This document shows positions 24,881 to 32,387 of a stretch of 64,000 nucleotides of DNA, piece after piece; the first letter of the stretch is position 1, and every line of letters starts with the position of its first letter. The DNA is taken from contig NZ_AP023239.1 in assembly GCF_013393385.1 (NCBI RefSeq), positions 620,001 through 684,000 on the forward strand, written 5' to 3'. Source of the stretch: Paenibacillus sp. URB8-2 (GTDB lineage Bacteria > Bacillota > Bacilli > Paenibacillales > Paenibacillaceae). The notes beneath the pieces were generated by a model. The model was given only the letters and a program-made list of their open reading frames with translations. It was not told where the DNA came from and ran no database searches. A program made the position numbers and the translations under genes.

Positions 24881-27415
24881 ATGAAGCCAAAAAAGAAATG
24901 GGTGCCATTAATTCTAGCAGGTGCAGTCCTTCTCTCAGGCAATGCTCTTTCCCAGCTTTATTCTCCCCAAACCGCCTATGCGGAAGTACAGCAGCCGGCT
25001 CCTGATACGCCTTTGGATAAAAACAAGCTGCAGCAGCCGATGGCCGTGCAAAGCGTCGAGAAACTGGACAATGGCGTAAAGCTTGATTTGGGCGGAGAGG
25101 AAGCTTATATACGTTTGCTCACTTCCGATATGGCCAAGGTGTCGATCTTAAACAAAGGCGAGGAAGAATTTGTCTCTCCGGGGATCGCGAAAAAGGATTG
25201 GTCTGCTCCTAAATTCAAAGTGAAGGAAGACGACAAGAGAATTGTCATTACTACCGACAGCTTAACGGTAGACATCAAGAAAAGCCCGTTTGGAATCAAA
25301 TATCTGGATAAAAACGGGAACGTAATTAATGAAGACGACATTAAAGGGTCCGGTTATGAAGACGGAAAGCCATACGTGTTCAAGAAAACGGACAAGACCG
25401 AAAACTTTTACGGTTTCGGCGAGCAGACCGGCGGTTTGAACAAACGCGGCTACGATATCGGTATGTGGAATACGGATGCCTACTCCTATACGAAAGAAAC
25501 GAAATATGTGTATGCCACCATTCCGTTTTTTATCGGTTTGAAGGGCGAGAAGGCGTACGGTCTTTTCTTCGATAATACGTACCGTTCCCATTTCAACATG
25601 GCTAAAGAAAGTGACGATTACTATTATTATTACGCCGATGGCGGAAAACTGACCTATTATTTTATTAACGGTCCGGAAATCAAAGACGTCGTGGACCGGT
25701 ATACCGATTTGACCGGCAAGATCAATCTGCCGCCGGAATGGTCTCTCGGTTTTCAGCAGAGCAAATGGGGTTATTGGCAGGATGATATGGTCAGGGTAGC
25801 CAAAACATTCCGCGAAAAGCAAATTCCCGCCGATGCGATGTACGCGGATATCGATTATATGAATGACTATCGCGTATTTACCTGGGGGCCGAAGTATCCC
25901 GATCCAGACAAGCTGAAGGCAGATATGGACAACCTGAATTTCAAATATGTTACAATCAACGATCCGGGCGTTAAAGTTGATGAAGGTTTTGATACTTATC
26001 AGGAAGGAACCAAGAACAACTTCTGGGTTAAAAATGCCGGCGGCAGCCCCTATGTCGGTTATGTTTGGCCGGGCGACTCTGTTTTCCCTAACTTCCTGAG
26101 AACGGATGTCCGTGATTGGTGGGCAAAAAAGCACAAAGCGCTGTTTGACAAAGGGGTAGCCGGTATTTGGAACGACATGAACGAACCGGCCGTCTTTGGC
26201 GGTCCAGGCTGGTCCATGCCGCTCGATACCGTCTATGAGGCGGATGACGGCAGCAAAAAACAGAACAAAGAGATTCATAATATCTTTGGCCATCTGGAAA
26301 ACGAAGCGGCGTACGAAGGATTCAAAGTGAACAAGCCGAACATTCGTCCGTTCGTGTTGACTCGCGCCGCCTATGCGGGAACCCAGCGTTACGCGGCCAT
26401 CTGGACCGGCGATAATACAAGCAACTGGGATCATCTCCGCATGACAATTCCGATGAATTCGAATCTCGGCTTGTCCGGCGCAGCGTTTGTCGGCAACGAT
26501 ATCGGCGGCTTTGCGAAACCGACTTCGCAGGACATACCTTCGCCGGAACTGTTTGCCCGCTGGATCGAGGTCGGCGCTTTCGTTCCGTTCTCACGTGACC
26601 ATTACAGTTGGGACAAGGAGCAGGAACCGTGGGCGTTCGGCAAGGAAGTGGAGGACATCAGCCGGAAATATATTTCCCTGCGCTATGAACTTCTGCCATA
26701 CCTGTATAATCAGTTCAAACATGCTCAGGAAAGCGGGCAGCCTGTACAGCAGCCGCTCGTCTACCATTTCCAGCATGACCCGAATACCTATAACAACGAC
26801 AATCAGTACATGTTCGGCGATTCGCTAATGATCGCGCCTATAGTGAATCAAGGAGCCACGTCCCGCAGCGTGTATTTGCCTGCTGGCGTGAAATGGGTCG
26901 ACTACTGGACCGGCGAAGAATTTGAGGGCGGCCAAACGATCACGAAACAAGCCGATCTCGGCACGCTTCCGATCTATGTGAAACAGGACTCGATCATTCC
27001 TCGCCGCGAAGTTCAGCAGTACACAGGTGAGAAAAAGCTGACGAATCTGATTCTTGACACTTACCTTGCAGGCCAGGCTTCCTACAGCTTCTATGAAGAC
27101 GATGCAAATACAGAGGATTACACGAGAGGCGAATTCAACGTTACCGACTTCCGTGTAGAGCAGAAAGGAAATCACATCGAATTCGAGCAGGACAAAAAGA
27201 CGCAAAACTACGCGTCTGACATCCAGTCTTACACGCTGAAGCTGCATGATGCCAAAGAGCCGAACAAAGTGCAGGCGGCTGATAACAAATACGGCAAAGC
27301 AAGCAGCCTTGACGAACTGAATCAACAAGAAAGCGGCTATTACTTCGATGCGGCAGCGAAAGTTCTGTATGTTAAAATTCCCGCAAACGAAAGCCACAAA
27401 GTAAAAATCGATTAA
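24881..27415 (+). CDS. Secreted GH31 alpha-glucosidase, copy 2 (844 aa)
   Basis: Closely similar to copy 1 along its length (shared runs such as WSAPKFKVKEDDKRIVITTD and KSPFGIKY). Signal peptide MKPKKKWVPLILAGAVLLSG; nucleophile D432 in GIWNDMNEP and acid/base D511 in IWTGDN. The start is ATG 24881 after GAAGGAGAGAAACCAA, the same leader as copy 1. The substrate-facing loops differ: the first barrel loop reads FQQSKWGYWQDDM here against FHQSSWAYSQNDM, and insertions after the acid/base are shorter. This suggests different oligosaccharide preference. Confidence 0.93.
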   Translation: MKPKKKWVPLILAGAVLLSGNALSQLYSPQTAYAEVQQPAPDTPLDKNKLQQPMAVQSVEKLDNGVKLDLGGEEAYIRLLTSDMAKVSILNKGEEEFVSPGIAKKDWSAPKFKVKEDDKRIVITTDSLTVDIKKSPFGIKYLDKNGNVINEDDIKGSGYEDGKPYVFKKTDKTENFYGFGEQTGGLNKRGYDIGMWNTDAYSYTKETKYVYATIPFFIGLKGEKAYGLFFDNTYRSHFNMAKESDDYYYYYADGGKLTYYFINGPEIKDVVDRYTDLTGKINLPPEWSLGFQQSKWGYWQDDMVRVAKTFREKQIPADAMYADIDYMNDYRVFTWGPKYPDPDKLKADMDNLNFKYVTINDPGVKVDEGFDTYQEGTKNNFWVKNAGGSPYVGYVWPGDSVFPNFLRTDVRDWWAKKHKALFDKGVAGIWNDMNEPAVFGGPGWSMPLDTVYEADDGSKKQNKEIHNIFGHLENEAAYEGFKVNKPNIRPFVLTRAAYAGTQRYAAIWTGDNTSNWDHLRMTIPMNSNLGLSGAAFVGNDIGGFAKPTSQDIPSPELFARWIEVGAFVPFSRDHYSWDKEQEPWAFGKEVEDISRKYISLRYELLPYLYNQFKHAQESGQPVQQPLVYHFQHDPNTYNNDNQYMFGDSLMIAPIVNQGATSRSVYLPAGVKWVDYWTGEEFEGGQTITKQADLGTLPIYVKQDSIIPRREVQQYTGEKKLTNLILDTYLAGQASYSFYEDDANTEDYTRGEFNVTDFRVEQKGNHIEFEQDKKTQNYASDIQSYTLKLHDAKEPNKVQAADNKYGKASSLDELNQQESGYYFDAAAKVLYVKIPANESHKVKID

Positions 27416-27435
27416 TCGTATAATATCAAATGAAA

Positions 27436-27472
27436 AACGGGTTGGAGACATTGTCGCTCCAACCCGTTTTTT
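27436..27472 (+). terminator. Terminator of the GH31 pair
   Basis: ACGGGTTGGAG / CTCCAACCCGT stem followed by TTTTTT; the same sequence motif as the hairpin at 24819, so it was duplicated along with the gene. Confidence 0.85.
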
Positions 27473-27553
27473 ATGTTATTCGTATCCATTTCTATCCGAA
27501 CTGAAAGATTAGATACAGCATTCAGGAGTATATGAACGGCTGTCTCCGTAGGT

Positions 27554-27605
27554 ACCGGCGTTTAAGATTCAATGCGGTGAACCGTACCATAAGTAGGGGC
27601 AAGTT
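27554..27605 (+). repeat. Family-1 repeat copy R5 (5' arm decayed)
   Basis: The centre GCGGTGAACCGTACCATAAG and the 3' arm GGGGCAAGTT are conserved; the 5' arm reads ACCGGCGTTTAAG instead of AACTTGCCGTTA and the preceding stem is not evident. It marks the left side of the ParA-SIR2 pair. Confidence 0.65.
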
Positions 27606-27617
27606 TCAACGCCCCCC

Positions 27618-27646
27618 TTTATTACTAATAATTTCTATTATATAAT
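27618..27646 (+). promoter_or_regulatory. Promoter of the ParA-SIR2 operon
   Basis: TATAAT at 27641-27646 with TTTATT 17 bp upstream (27618-27623). The -10 box overlaps an in-frame ATG at 27645, which argues that translation starts at GTG 27672 instead. Confidence 0.6.
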
Positions 27647-27671
27647 GAAGGAAAACTTTAGGGGGCTAATC

Positions 27672-28664
27672 GTGAAATCCCTAGCAATGTTTAACAATAA
27701 AGGTGGCGTAGGAAAGACAACACTAGTCTGTAATTTAGCAAGTTATCTAGCAGACAATTTCGGCAAAAAGGTTTTAATTATTGATGCAGACCCACAGTGT
27801 AACTCGACTGTTAATCTATTGAGCGATGATGATTTTGATAAAGTTTATTATAAACGTGAGGGATTTACTATTTATGATACAATACTTCCTTTATTTAGAG
27901 GGCAGGGTTATGCAAAGGACATAGAATTATACGATGTGCCAAATTATAAGGTGAAATTCCTAGTAGGGGATCCTCGACTTTCGTTAATGGAGGACTTGTT
28001 ATCAAATGATTGGAGGGATGCAGTATCCGGATTGCCACGAGGGTTAAGAACGACTTTAGTCTTCAGTGAGTTACTTGGAAGATGCAATGAATACGATTTC
28101 GTTTTTTTTGATATGGGACCTTCTTTAGGTTCTTTAAATAGATCGATATTATTAGCCTGTGATTACTTTATTTCTCCTATGTCCTCTGACATATTCAGTT
28201 TATTGGCTATTGAAAATATTGGGCAGACACTTAATACATGGAAAAGTAGGTTTGCCTTGGGTCTTAGTAATAATGAGGATCCTAGTGCCTTAGATGGAAT
28301 CAACACAGAAACTGATCTTAGGTTTGCAGGATATATTACACAACAGTATACAGCTAAGCTTGTAGATGGGATAAAGAGACCAGTAAAGGCTTATGAACAA
28401 ATACTTGCAGAAATACCAGATATTGTAGAAAAAGAATTGACGGGAGTAATCAATAAAGGATATGAGCACGTTGACTATAATCTCGGCTCGATTCCCAATT
28501 TTCACAGTGTTATTCCTATGTCTCAAACTGCACATAAACCTGTCTATAAGTTAGATCACACAGACGGAGTTGTTGGTGCACATTTTACAAAGGTAAGAGA
28601 ATATGAAGAAATCATCCGAGGTATATCGGAGAACCTCTTAAGGAATTTGGAGGTCTTAAGATGA
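27672..28664 (+). CDS. ParA/MinD-type ATPase, 330 aa
   Basis: The deviant Walker A motif KGGVGKTT (K10, K15) starts right after the N-terminal strand, followed by LIIDADPQCNST (Walker A-prime/switch I) and FVFFDMGPSLGSLN (Walker B region with D-x-G-P). These ATPases dimerise with ATP and position DNA or protein cargo. GTG 27672 has AGGGGGC six bases upstream. The gene is AT-rich, far from any partition site or parB, and overlaps the SIR2 gene by ATGA. That suggests a partner role in the SIR2 system, not plasmid partition. Confidence 0.85.
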   Translation: MKSLAMFNNKGGVGKTTLVCNLASYLADNFGKKVLIIDADPQCNSTVNLLSDDDFDKVYYKREGFTIYDTILPLFRGQGYAKDIELYDVPNYKVKFLVGDPRLSLMEDLLSNDWRDAVSGLPRGLRTTLVFSELLGRCNEYDFVFFDMGPSLGSLNRSILLACDYFISPMSSDIFSLLAIENIGQTLNTWKSRFALGLSNNEDPSALDGINTETDLRFAGYITQQYTAKLVDGIKRPVKAYEQILAEIPDIVEKELTGVINKGYEHVDYNLGSIPNFHSVIPMSQTAHKPVYKLDHTDGVVGAHFTKVREYEEIIRGISENLLRNLEVLR

Positions 28665-29530
28665 TAGAGTGGCCTCAGCAAATTATCACAGATATAGCAC
28701 GAAGAAAGGTTGTTTTATTTCTCGGCGCAGGAATTTCCCGAAATTCCGTCGGAAGAGATGGGCATACTAGGCCTCCGACATGGGAAGAATTTTTGAAAAA
28801 TGCCGCTACGAAGATTAGGACTGATACAACTTATATTAATCAACTAATCAATGAAAAAGATTTTTTAACTGCATGTGAAATTATCTTTGAGAAAATGGGA
28901 GATCATAATTTTTATAGTTTTGCAGAAGAGAGTTTTTTGCAGCCTGGATTTACAAAACATAAGATCCATGAGCATATATTTGGGTTAGATTCCCGTATTG
29001 TTGTAACACCTAATGTTGATAAAATTTATGATATTTTTGCTAGCCAAGAATCTATGGGGACAGTGTTGACTAAGAAATATCATGATAATGACTTAGCAGA
29101 TAAAATTAGGTCGCAACATCGAATTGTTGTAAAGGCTCATGGTAGCATTGAACAACCAAATATGATGATATTTACGAGAAAGCAGTATACTAAGGCTAGG
29201 TACGAGCATGCTGCTTTTTATGAAATTTTAAATGCTTTGGCGTTGACACATACCTTTATTTTTTTAGGTGCAGGGTTATCTGATCCGGACATTAGATTGA
29301 TTTTAGAGAATTATACTCATACTTTCCCAAATTGTAGGCCCCATTATATGGTGACATCAGCTGAAAATGTGAATGAAGATCTTAAAAAATCTACGAGGGA
29401 TAATACGAACATTGAACTTGTGACATATAGTTCCGAAAATAATCACATTGAATTAGTAAACTCATTGTCACATCTAGTGGGTTTAGTCGAGGAAGAACGG
29501 ACAAAGTTGTTGACAGATATGAATTGGTGA
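28661..29530 (+). CDS. SIR2-domain protein, probable NAD-degrading effector, 289 aa
   Basis: The Rossmann-type SIR2_2 domain fills the protein: FLGAGISRNS (residues 20-29), TPNVDKIYD with N118 and D120, KAHGS with H160, and FLGAGLSDPDI. N118 and H160 match the residues needed for NAD hydrolysis in SIR2 proteins of antiviral systems such as Thoeris and DSR. No zinc-finger cysteines of true deacetylases are visible. It overlaps the ParA-like gene by four bases. The ParA partner is not one I know for a described SIR2 defence system. Confidence 0.85.
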   Translation: MIEWPQQIITDIARRKVVLFLGAGISRNSVGRDGHTRPPTWEEFLKNAATKIRTDTTYINQLINEKDFLTACEIIFEKMGDHNFYSFAEESFLQPGFTKHKIHEHIFGLDSRIVVTPNVDKIYDIFASQESMGTVLTKKYHDNDLADKIRSQHRIVVKAHGSIEQPNMMIFTRKQYTKARYEHAAFYEILNALALTHTFIFLGAGLSDPDIRLILENYTHTFPNCRPHYMVTSAENVNEDLKKSTRDNTNIELVTYSSENNHIELVNSLSHLVGLVEEERTKLLTDMNW

Positions 29531-29535
29531 GTGTG

Positions 29536-29616
29536 GGCCTCAAGCAAAGGAGCTTGAGGCCTTTTAACTTGCCGTTACAGACAGCGCGGTGAATCGTATC
29601 ATAAGTAAGGCAAGTT
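29536..29616 (+). repeat. Family-1 repeat copy R6
   Basis: Stem GGCCTCAAGC (29536-29545) / GCTTGAGGCC (29552-29561), then core 29566-29616 (one base shorter) from AACTTGCCGTTA to TAAGGCAAGTT and a T-run. The stem begins six bases after the SIR2 stop codon. Confidence 0.87.
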
Positions 29617-29730
29617 TTTTGAGGTGAAACGTGCATGATCATGTAAAAGAGTGTTCGGAGCCATAAGTTTGGCCACGGGCACATTTGGGAAAATTCCAGC
29701 GCACACGGGCTTATGTGGGCTTTTTTGGTG

Positions 29731-29907
29731 TCAGAGGACGATGGTGTACTTGGAGGGGCATTTTTGCTTGCGGAAAGTAAAAGCCCCCTCCGCTGTTTTT
29801 GCGGAAGGGACTAACTCAAAAAAATGCTTTTGGAATGTCGGGTCAAACTCAAGTTCGATGCCTTCGACCTTGCGCCCGTCCTTGATGTGGATCTGTTTGA
29901 CCACCGT
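29731..29907 (-). pseudogene. Remnant of a large serine recombinase C-terminus (tentative)
   Basis: A 58-codon open stretch reads VVKQIHIKDGRKVEGIELEF, then DPTFQKHFF and finally PSKYTIVL before its stop. This layout resembles the last part of large serine recombinases of Firmicutes phages and islands. A stop precedes it, but HLSQMGKLD in another frame just upstream would continue it through a frameshift. The rest of 29617-30020 holds nothing else recognisable. Confidence 0.35.
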
Positions 29908-30020
29908 CTAGCTTGCCCATCTGGCTCAGGTGCACGAAAGCTACCTGGGTAAGCTGGAACGCGCAGAAAAGTGTTCCGTGGACGTATAAGCGGTCACCGA
30001 TTTAAGGGTTACCGCCACTT

Positions 30021-30665
30021 TTAATTTAATCCAAAATGTTTCTCAATATCAGTGAGGATTTCTTCTTTCCTCGTTGCAGCATTTCTTACAAAGTATTGAA
30101 CGTTATGATGTTTTACTTGATGTAGATAGTGATTTGATGCCATTACTACGGTATCTAAAGTTTCACTTCTAGCTCGTTGAGGTTCAGACAACGTTAAAAA
30201 AATACTTTCCATACCTTTTAAATGATGACGTTCTAAATACCCAGAGCGGATCAGCTCATCTTCCGCAAACAGATATACAATTTGATTATGATCGGCAATG
30301 GCTTTGAGAAATTCTGGTTCCATAAATGTGTCAACAACGATAGGTTTGTCTTTGCCCATTTGTAGTAAATCCAAAATGATAAACTCCACGCTTTCCTCGA
30401 ACACAGAATTGAGCCACTGTCCTCTGTCGTTACCCCGCCCAAGAAAGTACCATTCCCAATCGACGAAATGTCTTAATATTGCTGGGTGGTCTTGAGGATT
30501 AGCTTTTTTCTGGTACTCAAAAGTATGGTCGTCCGACGAATAAAGTGTCATTCCCCATTTGGATGATACCATCTCCGTCATTGTGCTCTTTCCGCCACAA
30601 GGACCACCACAAATCCAATAGACATGATCTAGATAGCGTCTCAGCAATCGGTCTGAAATTTTCAT
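30021..30665 (-). CDS. P-loop kinase/ATPase-like protein, 214 aa
   Basis: Walker A motif GGPCGGKST at residues 20-28, followed by SSDDHTFEYQKK and later IVVDTFMEPEF as the likely Walker B. Length and layout fit the nucleoside/nucleotide kinase-like P-loop family; the substrate is unknown. The start follows GGGGGATGGACAT. It stands alone between the recombinase remnant and a toxin-antitoxin pair. Confidence 0.65.
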   Translation of the reverse strand: MKISDRLLRRYLDHVYWICGGPCGGKSTMTEMVSSKWGMTLYSSDDHTFEYQKKANPQDHPAILRHFVDWEWYFLGRGNDRGQWLNSVFEESVEFIILDLLQMGKDKPIVVDTFMEPEFLKAIADHNQIVYLFAEDELIRSGYLERHHLKGMESIFLTLSEPQRARSETLDTVVMASNHYLHQVKHHNVQYFVRNAATRKEEILTDIEKHFGLN

Positions 30666-30856
30666 ATGTCCATCCCCCTGTAATTTAAAAGTCTGGTTAC
30701 AGAAGGGAGTTTCTCATCCTTGTTGCATTGAACGAAAATGTCGCTGGCATATGCACACCACCTTTAATTAAGTCCTAATCATTATCTCATGTGATTTGGT
30801 TGTCGTATAGCAAGGACTTAATGATTCGCATTCAAAGCTCCTCCCAAGAAAAGCAA

Positions 30857-30880
30857 AACCCCCTTCACGAAGGGGGCTTT
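30857..30880 (-). terminator. Terminator of the toxin-antitoxin operon
   Basis: Minus-strand stem CCCCCTTC / GAAGGGGG with a two-base loop, followed by TTTTGCTTTTC. It lies about 50 bp after the toxin stop. Confidence 0.8.
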
Positions 30881-30931
30881 GGCGTAATGTATCAAAACTT
30901 TATCTCTGAGTCCTTGAAAACTTAGAGTTGC

Positions 30932-31363
30932 TTAAATCTTTTTCGCTGCCACAAGCGAGAAGAAAATATGTTCCATGATCGTATGTAGTTCCTGATGATG
31001 AAAGTTCGGGTAACGCGTGATGTTGGTCAACTTGGTATCGTCGGGCGGATGAACGTGGTATGGCTCGGACGCCGTCTGATAACGCGGATCCTGGTCGTGC
31101 GGCTCACTATGAAAACAGAGGATCGTGTTCCCGCTTTGATCCACCCAGTTGTAGTAGGAAACATCTATGATGCCACCGTTCAATTCTTCGGTAACAAGCA
31201 AACGCGACCCATCGACGAAGACGAACGTATGGCGCGTAAATTTGCGAGAAGACATCAATCCAGATCCATCTCCGTCTCTGGTGTCCATTATGATGTGGGC
31301 GTAATCCCGCTCTAATTGCGTTATATTTGACGGTGGTCTCGCCGCTCGGTGTGATTTTGTCAA
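30932..31363 (-). CDS. TumE-like toxin (DUF6516 type), 143 aa
   Basis: The core TFVFVDGSRLLVTEELNGGI, VSYYNWVDQSGNTILCFHSE and YHVHPPDD matches the TumE/DUF6516 toxin pattern of a small beta-sheet with conserved Asp, Tyr and His residues; known members act as RNases. The start is taken as TTG 31363, overlapping the stop of the upstream antitoxin gene (TTGA) with GGGGAG upstream, a coupling typical of toxin-antitoxin pairs. An in-frame ATG at 31408 lies inside the antitoxin gene. Confidence 0.65.
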   Translation of the reverse strand: MTKSHRAARPPSNITQLERDYAHIIMDTRDGDGSGLMSSRKFTRHTFVFVDGSRLLVTEELNGGIIDVSYYNWVDQSGNTILCFHSEPHDQDPRYQTASEPYHVHPPDDTKLTNITRYPNFHHQELHTIMEHIFFSLVAAKKI

Positions 31364-32043
31364 GCCCCGGCTCCCCGTCTTTCTATCGATCGCAGTAAGC
31401 CGCCCCACTGCTGGGCGTCGCGGGATTCGTCAGGCGTAAGTTCAGGTTTTACGCCAAGCGTTTCTTCATATGTGCCGTCATATTTTTTCTCGAAATGAAC
31501 GACCGCGTTCACCAGTTCAGCGAGTTCTTCAGCATCCGTCATCGGCCGGATCCGGTTCAGGCGAGCTTGCTCGCGCTCATACGCTTCGGCGGCGTCTGCA
31601 ACCGTCGTTTGAACACCCGTTGGAGCATGATAGACGGCGTTTTCTGGAATGCGAACCTGCTTAAACCGTTCGCCTTTCTCAACACCGAGTAATCGTCCTT
31701 GATTGACCCAGTTATTGATTGTGGCGACACTGACGCCGAAAAAGCGAGCAACTTCTCCCGTCGAGTACATGCGCACGTTTAATGCGTCCTCCGACGTACC
31801 TACGGTCACCATATGCACAAGCATCCTCTGTAGCGCGCGATGCGTATTTTTCTCAGTAAGACAATGTTGAACTTCCTGCAAAATCACTCCTGGATTGTGG
31901 AATGACGTTTTTTCAATGTAGTTTGCCAGAGCCATTATAAAAAACGGTATCTTCTTGCTGTCCGGTTCCGGAAGACCCTTAACCAATTCGGAGATCGTGA
32001 CCGCTTCGGTTATGGCGATTTCCTTTTCGGCTAGATTAAACAT
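31360..32043 (-). CDS. HTH antitoxin/regulator paired with TumE-like toxin, 227 aa
   Basis: Residues about 90-125 form a MerR/excisionase-type helix-turn-helix: YSTGEVARFFGVSVATINNW, then VNQGRLLGVEKG. The N-terminal 85 residues are helical and the C-terminus is charged, probably the toxin-binding part. The start is ATG 32043 with GGTGAGG eight bases upstream. It lies directly upstream of the toxin and probably represses its own promoter through the repeats at 32084-32125. It is longer than usual TumE partners. Confidence 0.65.
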   Translation of the reverse strand: MFNLAEKEIAITEAVTISELVKGLPEPDSKKIPFFIMALANYIEKTSFHNPGVILQEVQHCLTEKNTHRALQRMLVHMVTVGTSEDALNVRMYSTGEVARFFGVSVATINNWVNQGRLLGVEKGERFKQVRIPENAVYHAPTGVQTTVADAAEAYEREQARLNRIRPMTDAEELAELVNAVVHFEKKYDGTYEETLGVKPELTPDESRDAQQWGGLLRSIERRGAGA

Positions 32044-32062
32044 ATACATCACCTCACCGCCT

Positions 32063-32125
32063 ATTCTAACATATTCAAATTCAAACTTCAAGGTAACTTC
32101 AAGTTTATATATAATCAACTTCAAA
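32063..32125 (-). promoter_or_regulatory. Toxin-antitoxin promoter with phased operator repeats
   Basis: Minus-strand promoter TTGAAG (plus 32086-32091), 17-bp spacer, TAGAAT (plus 32063-32068). Three direct repeats AACTTCAAG/A on the plus strand start at 32084, 32095 and 32117, spaced 11 and 22 bp, that is one and two helical turns. The first covers the -35 box, a good layout for autorepression. Confidence 0.65.
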
Positions 32126-32295
32126 CTCAGTATAAACCTGAACTCGCTGAATTATTCTAGACATTTAATAACGGAGAAAGGGGAAAACAAATCCCAAGGC
32201 TGGAGGGGGATTTGCTACATAATGCTATCCAAAAGAGTGTCCCTAAAATTTGCCATGTTGATAAGCGGGCAGCGTAGTGCTACTAATTTACGCGA
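32126..32295. other. Gap between toxin-antitoxin and hydrolase operons
   Basis: No gene seen. AAATCCC and GGGATTT form a possible stem near 32192-32212, and GATAAGCGGGCAGCGTAG near 32260 loosely resembles the second half-site of repeat family 2. The similarity is weak. Confidence 0.3.
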
Positions 32296-32354
32296 TTGAC
32301 AATAAGCGGGAAAAAGTATACTTTTATAATGAGTGAGTTACTCACTCATTATAA
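32296..32354 (+). promoter_or_regulatory. Promoter and TetR-type operator
   Basis: TTGACA (32296-32301) and TATACT (32317-32322) form a promoter with short spacing. Immediately downstream is a perfect palindrome with 15-bp arms TTATAATGAGTGAGT (32324-32338) and its complement (32340-32354) around one base. TGAGTGAGT half-sites are typical of TetR-family repressors, and the operon includes a TetR gene. Confidence 0.8.
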
Positions 32355-32387
32355 ATTCAACATTCGTTTTTAAAGGAGATGCAAAAG

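Noticed and set aside
27672..28664. Plasmid or chromosome partition locus
   Set aside because: No parB, no parS-like sites and tight coupling to a SIR2 gene; the surrounding genes are chromosomal metabolic operons.
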